Below, one piece after another: positions 45,579-55,677 of a stretch of DNA of 64,000 bases. A program made the translations under genes and the position numbers. Each line of letters begins with the position of its first letter. The first letter of the stretch is position 1. Where the stretch lies: NCBI RefSeq assembly GCF_015767635.1, contig NZ_CP065230.1, positions 3,224,001 to 3,288,000 of the forward strand, given 5' to 3'. This stretch comes from Halomonas sp. A40-4 (GTDB lineage Bacteria; Pseudomonadota; Gammaproteobacteria; Pseudomonadales; Halomonadaceae). The notes below the pieces were generated by a model. That model did not search any database, was not told the DNA's origin, and saw nothing but the letters and a program-made list of their open reading frames with translations.

Positions 45579-46574
45579 TTAACGTAAATAGCTGGATACC
45601 CGCTCGAGCAGTTCGCGCTCGGCGTTTTCGCTCAACGGCTGCTCACCGGTTGCCTTGGCGCGAAGCACGCTTTGGTCGCCGCGAGGCTCAACGATCAGGC
45701 GCACTTCTTGGGCCTGATCGCTGGTATCGGTGAATAACACCACCTGCAACAAACTCCGGTCCCGCTGTTCACGGGCCAGATAGCTTACAAGGAAGGCATA
45801 GTTATCAGCGTCGGCGGCCAGCAACTCACGCTCGTCAGTTTGATCGAAGTCCTGCGCCAGATAATGATGGATCTCAGCCCATACACGATCTGCCGCGTAA
45901 GGTATTGATACTTCCCACCCATCACCACGCTGACGAAGCGAGAGGGGGTCATTGTTTTCCAAACGCTGCGCGCTCCAGGATGATGCAGTCGCCGAAGCGG
46001 ATTGAGAAGCGGAAGCGTTGGCGCTCAGATAGGTTTTTAGAGCCTCAAGGCAGCTTGTCATGCTTTGGCCGCCACGCTCGCAGCGGACTTCACTACTCCC
46101 CTCCCGGAGACCGCTTTGCAAACGAAACTCAGCCTGAGAGGTGACCAGAACACCATCGCTGGCACGGCTTTCCTGAACGTCCAGACCGCGCTGACGTGCG
46201 AAGCTTTCAAGCTGTGTCCAGACGCTCCCCGGATCAGCCGCAACGACTAACCAGCGCTGGTCTCCGATCTCACGGCCTTCAACATAATCTACTTCCGTAC
46301 TTCCCCCAACCGTAAGAGGTTGAGGAGGACGCACTTCGGCCACCCCATCACGAGCACGCTGGCTGGCTGCTTCCGGCACCGGCAGTGCCTGACGATAACG
46401 CTGAGTATTGCGGGTTTCCGGCAATACCAACGGCGACGCAGGTTCTACGTCAGCATAATCCAAATTGCGATCATCATAAAAACCTTCATCCCGGGCGCAA
46501 CCGGCAAGCGTCACGACACCTACCAGCGCCAGCGGAATCCATTTCAGCGCGTGTTTTCCAAGCACAGAGCTCAT
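45579..46574 (-). CDS. bamC: Outer-membrane assembly lipoprotein BamC
   Basis: 331-aa lipoprotein of the BAM complex that inserts beta-barrel proteins into the outer membrane. A signal peptide ends in the lipobox VTLAGC (about residues 22-27), then an unstructured stretch rich in D, Y and P leads to two helix-grip domains. It is more diverged than enteric BamC, but position between dapA and purC supports the name. ATG at 46574 follows AAGGTGG. Confidence 0.88.
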   Translation of the reverse strand: MSSVLGKHALKWIPLALVGVVTLAGCARDEGFYDDRNLDYADVEPASPLVLPETRNTQRYRQALPVPEAASQRARDGVAEVRPPQPLTVGGSTEVDYVEGREIGDQRWLVVAADPGSVWTQLESFARQRGLDVQESRASDGVLVTSQAEFRLQSGLREGSSEVRCERGGQSMTSCLEALKTYLSANASASQSASATASSWSAQRLENNDPLSLRQRGDGWEVSIPYAADRVWAEIHHYLAQDFDQTDERELLAADADNYAFLVSYLAREQRDRSLLQVVLFTDTSDQAQEVRLIVEPRGDQSVLRAKATGEQPLSENAERELLERVSSYLR

Positions 46575-46654
46575 CAAGCCACCTTAACAGTCAACAGATC
46601 GTTTACCTGACGCCATGCAACCCAGGATCGCCAAGTAGCAAAATTCTTTGCGGT

Positions 46655-47539
46655 TTATTCCTCGACAACCCCAGCAAGCTGAAGGGCCTCACTGACCGTG
46701 GCGTGATACTTGTCTGACAGCCATGTCAGCGGCAGGCGAATACCCGCGTCTGCGTAACCCATTCGGTTTAACGCCCACTTTACCGGAATAGGATTAGACT
46801 CGATCCCCAGATTGGTATGCAGCGGCATCAAGCGTGTATTGATCTGGTGCGCCTTATCCGCATCCCCGGCGACCGCAGCGGCACAAAGCTCATGCATGGC
46901 CTTGGGCGCTACGTTCGCGGTCACCGAAATATCACCATGCCCACCCATCAGCATGAAATCACAGGCGGTGGCATCGTCACCCGAGTAAAGCATGAAGTCG
47001 CTGCCCTTGAGACGGGCGATAAGATCTTCCGCGCGCTCCAGGTTACCCGTGGCATCTTTCAAGCCGATGATGTTGTTAATGTCGGCCAACCTGACCACCG
47101 TTTCATTATAAAGGTCTGAGCAGGTGCGGCCCGGCACATTGTAGAGAATGACCGGCAATTTACTGCCTTCCGCTACCGCTTTGAAGTGCTGATACAAGCC
47201 TTCCTGAGTCGGCTTGTTATAGTAGGGGCATACGGACAGGCAATAGTCAGCACCGACTTCACTGGCATAACGCGCCAACTCGACGGCCTCAGAGGTCGCG
47301 TTCCCCCCTGTACCGGCAATGACCGGAATGCGTCCATCCACTTCCTCGACCACACTGCGTATCACGTCGAAGTGCTCGGCAAACGACATGGTCGTGGGCT
47401 CACCCGTAGTACCTGCGGCCACAATCCCGTCGGTGCCATTGTCGAGGTGGAAGTTCACCAGACGACGAAGCGCCTCCCAGTCGATGTCGCCATTGACTTT
47501 CATCGGCGTCGCCAGGGCGACGATGCTGCCTGTGATCAT
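46655..47539 (-). CDS. dapA: 4-hydroxy-tetrahydrodipicolinate synthase
   Basis: 294-aa TIM-barrel enzyme condensing pyruvate and aspartate semialdehyde in lysine/diaminopimelate synthesis. [14 protein letters not shown] near residue 44, [11 protein letters not shown] with the catalytic Tyr near 133, and [11 protein letters not shown] with the Schiff-base Lys near 161 are all present. GAGG precedes ATG. It is upstream of bamC. Confidence 0.97.
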   Translation of the reverse strand: MITGSIVALATPMKVNGDIDWEALRRLVNFHLDNGTDGIVAAGTTGEPTTMSFAEHFDVIRSVVEEVDGRIPVIAGTGGNATSEAVELARYASEVGADYCLSVCPYYNKPTQEGLYQHFKAVAEGSKLPVILYNVPGRTCSDLYNETVVRLADINNIIGLKDATGNLERAEDLIARLKGSDFMLYSGDDATACDFMLMGGHGDISVTANVAPKAMHELCAAAVAGDADKAHQINTRLMPLHTNLGIESNPIPVKWALNRMGYADAGIRLPLTWLSDKYHATVSEALQLAGVVEE

Positions 47540-47790
47540 CCTTTTTTCCTCACCTGCAAGTGGTTAAATCGAGCGTCTGAATATCACGAGATAAGGAGCC
47601 GAGCTAGTGCTTTACGCAGCGTGCCATCATCTCAACAGGAATCCACGAAGGACAAATGGTACTCAGGCCGCTCGACCCTGTACAGCGGAAAGCGCGGCGA
47701 GTTTTGCCCCTGCGATACTTTCTTCTTTGACATGCGGCGCAAGCTTGCGTGTAATCGCCCTTGAAAACCACGCTACCTGAGGAACCTTTT

Positions 47791-48264
47791 ATGCCACTCG
47801 ACATAGGCCAAACAGTCCCCGATTTTTCGGCACCGGCAACGGGCGATACCACCCTGACATTATCCGAGCTTCGCGGCCAACAGGTGGTGGTGTACTTCTA
47901 TCCAAAGGCCAGCACGCCGGGATGCACCACCGAAGGCGGCGACTTTCGCGACCGCAAAGCTGACTTTGACGCCGCAAACACGGTGATTGTGGGTGTTTCC
48001 CGGGACGGCATCCGTGCCCAGGAGAACTTCAAAGCCAAGCAGGACTTCAACTTTACGCTGGTGTCAGACAAGGACGAGACGGTCTGCAAACTGTTTGATG
48101 TCATCAAGCTTAAAAAGCTTTATGGCAAAGAGCACCTGGGCATCGAACGCAGCACCTTTCTAATCGACGCCGAGGGTAAGCTTGCCCAGGCCTGGCGTGG
48201 CGTCAAAGTACCCGGGCACGTTGACGAAGTGCTCGCGGCGGCCCAGGCGCTTGACGCGTCGTAA
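47791..48264 (+). CDS. bcp: Thiol peroxidase Bcp (PrxQ family)
   Basis: 157-aa peroxiredoxin that reduces peroxides. The peroxidatic cysteine is C45 (STPGCTTEGG), with the conserved T-P-x-C environment. Position 50, the resolving Cys of E. coli Bcp (C50), is Gly; C99 is present. It therefore resembles the PrxQ variants with one close cysteine, which use an intermolecular or distant partner. ATG at 47791 with GAGGAA upstream. It is divergent from dapA. Confidence 0.94.
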   Translation: MPLDIGQTVPDFSAPATGDTTLTLSELRGQQVVVYFYPKASTPGCTTEGGDFRDRKADFDAANTVIVGVSRDGIRAQENFKAKQDFNFTLVSDKDETVCKLFDVIKLKKLYGKEHLGIERSTFLIDAEGKLAQAWRGVKVPGHVDEVLAAAQALDAS

Positions 48265-48271
48265 GCCCCTT

Positions 48272-48298
48272 CCCCATCCAACAGACGGTTGGATGGGG
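48272..48298. terminator. Strong hairpin between convergent bcp and perM
   Basis: CCCCATCCAAC (48272-48282) pairs perfectly with GTTGGATGGGG (48288-48298), an 11-bp stem with a 5-base loop. It lies in the 63-base gap between two convergent genes. T runs are lacking, so it may act with Rho or by mRNA end protection. Confidence 0.55.
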
Positions 48299-48327
48299 AG
48301 GTTGCCAAACCCGCCATTCCATTTGAC

Positions 48328-49431
48328 TTACAGTGACTCTTCGCTGGCGAGCGCATGATGTTGCTCCTCGCGCCCTTTCATTCCCCTCGGCCATGCATGC
48401 ACCAACGCCTTCAACAGCGTGGCGAGCGGAATGGCAAAAAACACGCCCCAGAACCCCCATATACCACCGAAGAACAACACGGCCACAATCACCGACACTG
48501 GGTGGATATTGTTGGTTTCCGAGAACAGTACCGGGGCGAGTACGTTGCCATCCAGCGCCTGGATAACCCCGTAAGCCACCAGTACGTAGACAAACGACTC
48601 GCTTAACCCGAAGTGAAATCCGGCGACTGCAGCGACCGGCAAGGTGACCACGGCCGCGCCGATATACGGCACCAGCACCGAAAAACCGACCAATACCGCC
48701 AGCAGCGCCGTATACGGCAGCTGGAAGAACGAAAACGTGATAAAGGAGACGGTGCCGACAATAATGATCTCGATGAACTTGCCGCGAATGTAATTGGCAA
48801 TCTGGTCGTCCATTTCATGCCAGATACGCGCCATCAAGGCACGTTTTTGCGGCAGCAATGACAATGTGAAGCCAACCAGCGCCTCTCGGTCCTTGAGCAT
48901 GAAAAAGACCAAAATGGGCACCAGTACCAGATAGATAATCAGCGATAGAAGATTACCCAGAGAGGCCAGCGAAAGCGTCAGGGCACGCTGGCCCAACTGA
49001 CTTATTTCGCGGCTGGCGACGCCAATCCAATTTTGCATTTGATCCGGGGTAATCAAGTTGGGGTAGCGCGATTGCAGTTCATCCAGCCAGTTTTGCCCGC
49101 TTGCAAACATGCGCGGCGTTTCCTGAACAAGACCAATCAACTGATCCCATATCAGCGGTAGCAAAATAAACGCCAGGGCTAATAGCACGCTGACAAAGCC
49201 TAGGAACACCACGATTACCGAGAGTAGATGAGGGATACCTCTCCGCGTTAATGCGCCCACCACGCCCTGGAGCAGGAAGGCAATGACCAACGCGGTAAAA
49301 AAAGGCGCCAACATACGGCCAAACCAGATCACCGCGGCAAATCCGGCGATGAGCACTACCAGCAGAATCAAGGCTTCTTCGTCTGAAAAATACCGTTCGA
49401 CCCAGCTTTTCAAGATCGTACGCAGGCTCAT
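48328..49431 (-). CDS. AI-2E/PerM-family transporter
   Basis: 367-aa inner-membrane protein with about eight helices and the AI-2E (UPF0118) family pattern: VPILVFFMLKDREALVGFTLSLLP in the middle and FSVLVPYIGAAVVTLP plus ALDGNVLAPVLFS near the end. Members range from PerM, TqsA to Na+/H+ antiporter-like proteins; substrate not assignable. Start ATGA overlaps the tusA stop, so it is coupled to tusA. Confidence 0.9.
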   Translation of the reverse strand: MSLRTILKSWVERYFSDEEALILLVVLIAGFAAVIWFGRMLAPFFTALVIAFLLQGVVGALTRRGIPHLLSVIVVFLGFVSVLLALAFILLPLIWDQLIGLVQETPRMFASGQNWLDELQSRYPNLITPDQMQNWIGVASREISQLGQRALTLSLASLGNLLSLIIYLVLVPILVFFMLKDREALVGFTLSLLPQKRALMARIWHEMDDQIANYIRGKFIEIIIVGTVSFITFSFFQLPYTALLAVLVGFSVLVPYIGAAVVTLPVAAVAGFHFGLSESFVYVLVAYGVIQALDGNVLAPVLFSETNNIHPVSVIVAVLFFGGIWGFWGVFFAIPLATLLKALVHAWPRGMKGREEQHHALASEESL

Positions 49432-49691
49432 GAGCGCTCGCCTTCTGCCTTGCGAAGCCAGTAATGATAGATATCGCCACACTGCTCACGGGCTTCCAGA
49501 TGATGGGCGCTCTGCTCGGCAAAGGCTTCTATATCCCTCCACGAGCCTGCATCCGTGGCGCGCACTTCCAGTAACTGCCCAGGGGCAAGGCCTGCTAAGG
49601 CCTGCTTGGCCTTGAGCAGCGGCAGCGGGCAATGAAGCCCGCAGGCGTCGAGCACGCTATCAGGCTGTAAACGCGTTGTTCGCTCTACCAT
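49428..49691 (-). CDS. TusA-family sulfur carrier
   Basis: 87-aa protein with the CPxP motif (C21 in HCPLPLLKAKQAL), preceded by DACGL. TusA-type proteins take sulfur from IscS for tRNA thiolation and other routes. ATG at 49691 has GGGGAGA upstream. Pairing with a perM-like gene and bepA nearby is common in this lineage. It could be another TusA paralogue (SirA-like), so the role in tRNA thiolation is not certain. Confidence 0.88.
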   Translation of the reverse strand: MVERTTRLQPDSVLDACGLHCPLPLLKAKQALAGLAPGQLLEVRATDAGSWRDIEAFAEQSAHHLEAREQCGDIYHYWLRKAEGERS

Positions 49692-49840
49692 TTTTCTCCC
49701 CTCAAAAAAGACCCTGCACGTATCGATCATTGTTGCATAGACTGTGCAGTATTGACTGCGATTTGATTTAACGGCACTTCACAAGGTGAATCAATGTCGT
49801 AGGTAGTGACCTAGCGCTTTCCATCACCGATGAGGATGCC

Positions 49841-51301
49841 ATGCCGCGCCTTTTTAACGCCTCAGCAGCCTGGACGCGTGCCTTAGCGTTCGCCTGCAGT
49901 ACGACGTTGTTAATCCCCTCGCCTGCCGTCAGTGACGAGCAGACGCTACCCAGTCTGGGTAGCAGCTATTCGTCGGCTAGCGCCGAAGAACACCGGCTGG
50001 GCCGCGCTTGGCTGCGCCAGTTCCGCGCCCACGCCCCCCAATGGCAGGATCCCATTGCCCATGATTACTTGACCAGTCTGGTTGATCGCCTGGCCCCGCA
50101 TAGCCAACTGGGCGACCTGGACGTGACCACCGTCATGGTCGACCATCGAACCCTCAATGCCTTTGCTGTCCCCGGTGGCGTGGTTGGGATTCACGCTGGC
50201 TTGTTCGCCTTTGCCGAAGACGAAGGGGCGTTTGCCTCAGTCATCGCCCACGAACTTGGCCACTTATCCCAACGCCACTATGCCCGTAGCAGCGAGCGCG
50301 CTGAACAGACCCAGCTACCGGCCATGGCCGGGATGCTGGCCGGTTTGCTGATCGCAGCAGGCGGCGGCGGTAATGCCGGCATCGCTACCGCCATGGGGTC
50401 TCAGGCCGCCCTCATTCAAGACCAACTCACCTACTCGCGCCGCTACGAGCAGGAAGCAGATCGCGTGGGCCTTCAGGCCATGGCCGATGCCGGCTATGAG
50501 CCGGACGCCATGGCGCGCATGTTCCGTACTTTACAACGCATGTCCAGCCTTCAGGGTGGGACGCCACCGGAATTCCTGCTGACCCACCCGGTGTCGGAAT
50601 CTCGCTTGAGCGATGCGCAGTCACGGGCCGCTCAGATGGACGTTGCCTCAAGCTACTCAAACTATACGCTCTACGACATGATTCGCGGCCGTGCTTTACT
50701 GCAGATTGATTCACAGTCGCCTCGGCAAGCCGTCTCCCGACTAGCTCAGGAAAATGCCAGCGAAACGGCACAGCGCTATGTAACGGCCTTGGTCGATGCT
50801 CAGTCCGGCCAAGTGGATACAGCGCTAAAAGCGCTTGATCGACTACGTGACGAACAGCCTGATCTTGCCATGTTACCGGCATCGGCGGCAGAGGTTGCCC
50901 TACAGGCGCAGCGCTACGATGAAGCGATCCAACGCAGCCAGCGGTTACTGCGTTTTATGCCTGACTACTTGCCTGCCCAGCTTATCTTAGCCGAGGCGCA
51001 ACTTCAGCGGGATCCCAATGCCGCCTATGACATTCTGCGCGATGTCACCGCGCAACATCCTGAAAACCCGCAGGGCTTCAACCTGCTGGCAGAAGCTGCC
51101 GGGCGAAGCGGGCGCAACGGTTTGGGGCATCTGGCTCGGGCGGAATATCTTCAGCTTACCGGGCGCGTGGATAGCGGTATTCGCCAGTTGGATATAGCCA
51201 AAGACGCCGCTGAACGCGAAAACGATCAGCGGACATTGGCACGCATCGAACAGCGACGCGAGGATTTCATGGACTACCGCGAGGCCTTGGAAGAGTTTTA
51301 G
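49841..51301 (+). CDS. bepA: Periplasmic M48 metalloprotease/chaperone BepA
   Basis: 486-aa periplasmic zinc protease of outer-membrane quality control, which degrades misassembled LptD and helps its folding. Residues about 1-32 form a signal peptide. HExxH is H137-E138-H141 (VIAHELGHLSQRHY), with the downstream Glu ligand in RRYEQEADRVGLQAM. TPR-like repeats fill residues 280-470. Length equals E. coli BepA (487). GAGG precedes ATG. It is divergent from tusA. Confidence 0.93.
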   Translation: MPRLFNASAAWTRALAFACSTTLLIPSPAVSDEQTLPSLGSSYSSASAEEHRLGRAWLRQFRAHAPQWQDPIAHDYLTSLVDRLAPHSQLGDLDVTTVMVDHRTLNAFAVPGGVVGIHAGLFAFAEDEGAFASVIAHELGHLSQRHYARSSERAEQTQLPAMAGMLAGLLIAAGGGGNAGIATAMGSQAALIQDQLTYSRRYEQEADRVGLQAMADAGYEPDAMARMFRTLQRMSSLQGGTPPEFLLTHPVSESRLSDAQSRAAQMDVASSYSNYTLYDMIRGRALLQIDSQSPRQAVSRLAQENASETAQRYVTALVDAQSGQVDTALKALDRLRDEQPDLAMLPASAAEVALQAQRYDEAIQRSQRLLRFMPDYLPAQLILAEAQLQRDPNAAYDILRDVTAQHPENPQGFNLLAEAAGRSGRNGLGHLARAEYLQLTGRVDSGIRQLDIAKDAAERENDQRTLARIEQRREDFMDYREALEEF

Positions 51302-51335
51302 GCGCCACCGATTCAGGCAGATCACGGTCTCACGG

Positions 51336-51360
51336 ACGCACGGCCAGACTGGGCGTGCGT
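51336..51360. terminator. Hairpin between convergent bepA and nadA
   Basis: ACGCACG (51336-51342) pairs with CGTGCGT (51354-51360), extended by CC/GG after one mismatch, with a 5-base loop. No T run. It may be a weak bidirectional terminator. Confidence 0.35.
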
Positions 51361-51365
51361 GCTGG

Positions 51366-52394
51366 TTATGCGTTGAAGTTAAGCATCCGCTCCAGCGGCT
51401 TGAGCGCCAGCTGGCGCAACTCACTTCCGACCTGAATTTCGCCGCTACCTTCACGTAGCGCACCCGCCAGGTTGTCGAGGGCGTTCATGGCCATCCACGG
51501 GCAATGCGCGCAACTGCGGCAGGTCGCGCCGTTACCCGCTGTCGGGGCCTCGAATAACGTCTTATCAGGGACCGCTTGCTGCATCTTGAAGAAGATGCCG
51601 CGATCGGTTGCCACAATCAGCTGTTCGTTGGGCAGGGTTTTGGCCGCGTTGATAAGCTGCGATGTCGACCCAGCCACATCGGCCAACTGAACCACCGGCG
51701 CGGGCGACTCCGGGTGAACCAGCACGGCGGCATCCGGATATAGCCGCTTGAGATCTTCGACACCTTTCGCCTTGAATTCCTCGTGGACGATACAGGCACC
51801 GTCCCACATGAGCATATCGGCACCGGTTTTTTTCTGGATGTAGCCACCCAGGTGTTTATCGGGTGCCCAGAGGATTTTTTCGCCTTTGGCCTGAAGGTGC
51901 TCGATCACATCGACGGCGATCGATGAGGTGACCACCCAGTCGGCACGCGCCTTGACGGCAGCCGACGTATTGGCATAAACGACCACGGTGCGGTCAGGGT
52001 GGGCATCACAAAAAGCGCTGAATTCGTCGGCAGGGCAGCCTATATCCAGCGAACAGGTCGCCTCCAAGGTAGGCATCAGCACGCGTTTTTCAGGCGACAG
52101 AATCTTGGCGGTTTCGCCCATGAAGCGCACGCCGGCCACGACCAGGGTAGTGGCATCGTGGCGGGCACCGAAGCGCGCCATCTCCAGCGAATCGGCCACA
52201 CAACCACCGGTTTCTTCCGCCAGTTGCTGAATGGCGTCATCGGTATAGTAGTGCGCTACCAGCACGGCGTTATGCTGGTTCAGCAACTGCTTGATTTCTT
52301 CCACGCGCGCCTGGTCTTCGGCGGGTATGCGGGTCGGGCAGTACGGGCTTGGGAGCGGAGCATCAAGCTCAGCTTGAGTAGTCATAATAGTCAT
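51366..52394 (-). CDS. nadA: Quinolinate synthase A
   Basis: 342-aa 4Fe-4S enzyme that makes quinolinate from iminoaspartate and dihydroxyacetone phosphate. [30 protein letters not shown] near the start, [16 protein letters not shown] and the C-terminal [13 protein letters not shown] contain the cluster cysteines. Start is uncertain: ATG 52394 is used, ATG 52385 and GTG 52406 are also possible, and none has a strong ribosome site. NadC, the next enzyme, is at 42595. Confidence 0.94.
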   Translation of the reverse strand: MTIMTTQAELDAPLPSPYCPTRIPAEDQARVEEIKQLLNQHNAVLVAHYYTDDAIQQLAEETGGCVADSLEMARFGARHDATTLVVAGVRFMGETAKILSPEKRVLMPTLEATCSLDIGCPADEFSAFCDAHPDRTVVVYANTSAAVKARADWVVTSSIAVDVIEHLQAKGEKILWAPDKHLGGYIQKKTGADMLMWDGACIVHEEFKAKGVEDLKRLYPDAAVLVHPESPAPVVQLADVAGSTSQLINAAKTLPNEQLIVATDRGIFFKMQQAVPDKTLFEAPTAGNGATCRSCAHCPWMAMNALDNLAGALREGSGEIQVGSELRQLALKPLERMLNFNA

Positions 52395-52600
52395 CGTGTC
52401 TACCACTGTGACGAACAGGGAATCCCCCTGTTAAACACCAGTCACGGCGTATGCACTCCGCACGCGCCGCTCTCGTTGACAGAAACCGCTTGCGTCTTTC
52501 GCGTTGGGTTTCTGTCGGTCTCAACATCAATGTGACTATTTTGGCGGGAAATGGTTGCTGACAGCAAGTCCAATTGTCAGGCATCAGGTTGTGCACATAG

Positions 52601-52634
52601 CAAAACACCCCTGACAGCGAACTGTCAGGGGTGT
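52601..52634 (-). terminator. Rho-independent terminator of the tRNA-Lys pair
   Basis: On the minus strand ACACCCCTGACAG and CTGTCAGGGGTGT form a 13-bp perfect stem closed by a stable TTCG tetraloop, followed by TTTTG. It lies just 7 bases after the last tRNA-Lys. Confidence 0.92.
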
Positions 52635-52640
52635 CGAATC

Positions 52641-52716
52641 TGGTGGGTCGTGCAGGATTCGAACCTGCGACCAATTGATTAAAAGTCAACTGCTCTACCA
52701 ACTGAGCTAACGACCC
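52641..52716 (-). tRNA. tRNA-Lys (TTT)
   Basis: 76 bases on the minus strand, acceptor stem GGGTCGT/ACGACCC, discriminator A, encoded CCA, anticodon TTT in GACTTTTAAT. Second gene of the pair in transcription order; identical to its partner. Confidence 0.97.
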
Positions 52717-52756
52717 GCTACTCACACGGCGGCGGCAAATCTAAATAAAGTTCGGC

Positions 52757-52832
52757 TGGTGGGTCGTGCAGGATTCGAACCTGCGACCAATTGATTAAAA
52801 GTCAACTGCTCTACCAACTGAGCTAACGACCC
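52757..52832 (-). tRNA. tRNA-Lys (TTT)
   Basis: 76 bases, anticodon TTT, CCA encoded. First gene of the pair, 16 bases downstream of its -10 box. The 40-base spacer to the second copy contains nothing recognised. Confidence 0.97.
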
Positions 52833-52848
52833 GCCCGAACGGATGCAT

Positions 52849-52877
52849 ATCTTACGGATAGCCCACGCTATCCGCAA
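52849..52877 (-). promoter_or_regulatory. Promoter of the tRNA-Lys pair with palindromic spacer
   Basis: On the minus strand TTGCGG (-35, 52872-52877) and TAAGAT (-10, 52849-52854) are 17 bases apart. The spacer is almost entirely an 8-bp perfect inverted repeat (CGGATAGC at 52855-52862 with GCTATCCG at 52867-52874). An inverted repeat there could bind a regulator that blocks or bends the promoter. Confidence 0.6.
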
Positions 52878-52935
52878 GTCTTTTTTGAACTTTTGCCTTA
52901 ACGACCGCGCGATTTGCTCATATTACAAACGGCCT

Positions 52936-53799
52936 TTAGCGCCGCTTGGGCTTGCGCATTGCCTGCACCGGGCGACGCTTGTTTTTATCGCGGCTCCAAC
53001 GGTTCTTTTCATCCGGCGTCAGCTCGGGAACCTTGCGGGTTTCCAACTGGGCCAGTGCCGCCAGGTCATCCACTTCATCCTGAGAAAGCTCGACCCACTC
53101 TCCCGCCTTGGCGCGCTTATCGAGGAAGATATTGCCGTAACGAACCCGTTTCAAACGACTTACCGTCAACTCCTGAGACTCCCAGAGTCGACGAACCTCG
53201 CGGTTTCGGCCTTCCAGAATGACCACATGGAACCAGGTGTTGATCCCTTCGCCGCCGAACTCCTGAACATCGGTGAACCGGGCGGGACCATCTTCCAGCA
53301 TCACACCGTCTACCATGGCCATGATATGTTCACGCTTCACTTCACCCATCACGCGCACCGCATATTCACGCTCGACCTGCGTCGAGGGGTGCATCAAGCG
53401 GTTGGCCAGCTCGCCGTCAGTGGTGAAGAGCAAAAGCCCACTGGTGTTGATATCCAGGCGACCGATGGCAATCCAGCGCTCGCCTTTCAAGCGCGGCAGG
53501 CGATCGAACACGGTGCGACGGCCTTCGGGATCCTTGCGGGTACACAACTCGCCTTCCGGCTTGTTGTACATGATCACCCGGCGCGGTGTTTCGTCTTCCG
53601 CTCTCAGCGTCACCAACCGGTCGTCAAGGCTGACCTTGTCGCGCGCTTCAACACGGTCGCCCAGTTTGGCGACCTGATTGTTGACCTTGACGCGGCCGTC
53701 GGCAATCACGGTTTCCATTTCACGCCGCGAGCCAAGACCGGCACGGGCGAGAACTTTTTGCAGCTTTTCGCTGGTAGGGGGGGTATTACTCTGACTCAT
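52936..53799 (-). CDS. rluB: 23S rRNA pseudouridine synthase RluB
   Basis: 287-aa enzyme of the RsuA/RluB family. An N-terminal S4 RNA-binding domain ([26 protein letters not shown]) precedes the catalytic domain with [14 protein letters not shown] (catalytic Asp) and [11 protein letters not shown] basic C-terminal tail follows, as in RluB, which modifies U2605. ATG at 53799 with GAGG 10 bases before fits; upstream ATGs lie in the scpB frame region without similarity. It overlaps the scpB 3' end by 14 bases. Confidence 0.92.
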   Translation of the reverse strand: MSQSNTPPTSEKLQKVLARAGLGSRREMETVIADGRVKVNNQVAKLGDRVEARDKVSLDDRLVTLRAEDETPRRVIMYNKPEGELCTRKDPEGRRTVFDRLPRLKGERWIAIGRLDINTSGLLLFTTDGELANRLMHPSTQVEREYAVRVMGEVKREHIMAMVDGVMLEDGPARFTDVQEFGGEGINTWFHVVILEGRNREVRRLWESQELTVSRLKRVRYGNIFLDKRAKAGEWVELSQDEVDDLAALAQLETRKVPELTPDEKNRWSRDKNKRRPVQAMRKPKRR

Positions 53800-54613
53800 G
53801 GTCGTCTGACCTCTCATCATGGGTCTGCGTGCGCGCCTCCTGGTCATCGGATCGCTGCGCACGTGCTGCCAGGCGTGCCTCTAAATCGGCAAAGCTCAGC
53901 GGCTGGGTTAACGCCGTCTCGGCGTGCGTCTCGGCGCTATCGGCCGTTTCGGGTGGCGCATCCTGCACGGTTTCGGGCGCGTCGTCCAGTGCTTCCTGCG
54001 TGTCAGAAGACGGCGAATCCGGCAACAGCGTTTGCCCGTCGTTCGTATCAGGCACATCAGCGGCGTCCTGGCCATCGGCTTCCCCACTGACCAGCTCGTG
54101 CATCGGCGGCAGGGCATCCAGGGTTTTCAAGCCGAAATCATCCAGAAAACTGCGCGAAGTCGCGTAGACCGCCGGCCTTCCCGGCACGTCACGGTGCCCG
54201 ACCACGCGTATCCAGCCACGCTCCATCAGCGTACGCATGATCGAGCTGCTCACGCTGACCCCGCGGACATCTTCAATGTCACTGCGGGTCACCGGCTGTC
54301 GATAGGCAATCAATGCCAGGGTTTCGAGCAGTGCCCGTGAGTAACGCTGGGGGCGCTCATCCCAGAGCCGCGACACCCACTGCGAAAGCCGCGGGCGAAT
54401 CCGCAACTGATAACCCGATGCCGTTTCGATAAGCTCCAGGGCGCCGTGTTCATGACGCTCGCTCAACCGGACCAGTACTTCGCGAAGCTCGTATCGAGAC
54501 GGGCACTCGCCATCCAGAAACAACGTTTCCATGCGCTCCAGCGGGAGTGGTTCTCCCGCCGCCAGTAACGCGGCTTCGAGTATTTCCTCCAACGGCGAAT
54601 CAATCTCACTCAT
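53786..54613 (-). CDS. scpB: Segregation and condensation protein ScpB
   Basis: 275-aa kleisin-partner with two winged-helix domains in the first 180 residues ([60 protein letters not shown]). A long acidic tail of about 90 residues is rich in D, E, T and P. With ScpA and SMC it condenses chromosomes. Start overlaps the scpA stop (ATGA). Confidence 0.93.
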   Translation of the reverse strand: MSEIDSPLEEILEAALLAAGEPLPLERMETLFLDGECPSRYELREVLVRLSERHEHGALELIETASGYQLRIRPRLSQWVSRLWDERPQRYSRALLETLALIAYRQPVTRSDIEDVRGVSVSSSIMRTLMERGWIRVVGHRDVPGRPAVYATSRSFLDDFGLKTLDALPPMHELVSGEADGQDAADVPDTNDGQTLLPDSPSSDTQEALDDAPETVQDAPPETADSAETHAETALTQPLSFADLEARLAARAQRSDDQEARTQTHDERSDDHESE

Positions 54614-55572
54614 GGTGCTTCCCTGTCGGCAGGTGCTTCAAACGCGCTTTCTTCATCAGAATGTTCGCCAGCGTCATCGATTGCAAAGGCGTCTTCGGGG
54701 TCATGGCCGTCGCTAATGGCAGCGGGGCGCGCGCGCACATGGATTGGTGAGAGCGGGGCATTTTGCACGATATCGATCATGGCTTCCTTGGCGAGCTCCA
54801 GAATCGCCATGAACGTCACCACAACGCCTGCCCGCCCCTCTTCCAGGGTAAACAGCGCGGCAAAGGGCACGTAGTGCGGCTCGCCGCCCTCACCACCGAG
54901 CCGCTCCATGATGGCGAGCATCCGTTCACGGGTGGAGAGTACCTCACGGCTAATATGGTGCGCCTGGGCAAGCTCGGCGCGCTTGAGAATATCGGCCAGT
55001 GCGCCCAACAGTTCATCCAGCTCGACCGGCGGATGAATGACCCGCGCCTCCAGCGGCGGCAAACCTGCCTGCACGCTGAACCAGTCGCGGCCAACGCGTG
55101 GCAGCGTATCCAGCGACTCGGCGGCTTCCTTGAGGCGTTCATACTCTTGCAGGCGACGGATCAATTCTGCCCGCGGATCCTCTTCATCCTCGCCTTCCGC
55201 TTTGGGCGGCCGGGGCAGCAAGGTGCGCGACTTGATCTCGGCCAGCATCGCCGCCATCAGCAGATACTCGCCCGCCAGCTCGATCTCCATGGCCTTCATC
55301 AGTTCCACGTATTCAATGTACTGATGCGTAATGGTGGCCACGTTAATCGTCAGAATATCCAGATTCTGGCGGCGAATCAGGTAAAGCAGTAAGTCAAGCG
55401 GCCCTTCAAAGGCTTCCAAAAAGACGCGCAGCGCCTCCGGCGGGATATATAAATCCTCCGGCAATTGAGTGATCGGCTCGTTGAAGAGCCGCCCCAGCGC
55501 TTCGGCCACCGGCACTGTGTCCGAGGTGTCCGTGCTTGAGGGGGCCTGTTTAGCACTTGGCGTCTCGCTCAC
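54610..55572 (-). CDS. scpA: Segregation and condensation protein ScpA
   Basis: 320-aa kleisin subunit. FEGPLDLLLYLIRRQNLDILTINVATIT near residue 55 and LVMAAML-like AEIKSRTLLPRP are typical. The start is GTG at 55572, GAGGAA lying 11 bases upstream. It is first in scpA-scpB-rluB. Its SMC partner is not in the window; in gammaproteobacteria ScpAB without nearby smc is normal. Confidence 0.93.
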   Translation of the reverse strand: MSETPSAKQAPSSTDTSDTVPVAEALGRLFNEPITQLPEDLYIPPEALRVFLEAFEGPLDLLLYLIRRQNLDILTINVATITHQYIEYVELMKAMEIELAGEYLLMAAMLAEIKSRTLLPRPPKAEGEDEEDPRAELIRRLQEYERLKEAAESLDTLPRVGRDWFSVQAGLPPLEARVIHPPVELDELLGALADILKRAELAQAHHISREVLSTRERMLAIMERLGGEGGEPHYVPFAALFTLEEGRAGVVVTFMAILELAKEAMIDIVQNAPLSPIHVRARPAAISDGHDPEDAFAIDDAGEHSDEESAFEAPADREAP

Positions 55573-55677
55573 GCGGGTCGGTTCCTCAGTTAGATAGGCG
55601 ATTTTTAAGGCTGTATGTATCTGCTAATGAATCAATATTCCAATATCGGCATTACTTAATAAAGTGACCCCGCCACC

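Noticed and set aside
52369-52725. Minus-strand open frame starting MSSGSLAQLVEQLTFNQ
   Set aside because: It reads through tRNA-Lys and its terminator; a common false protein prediction over tRNA genes.
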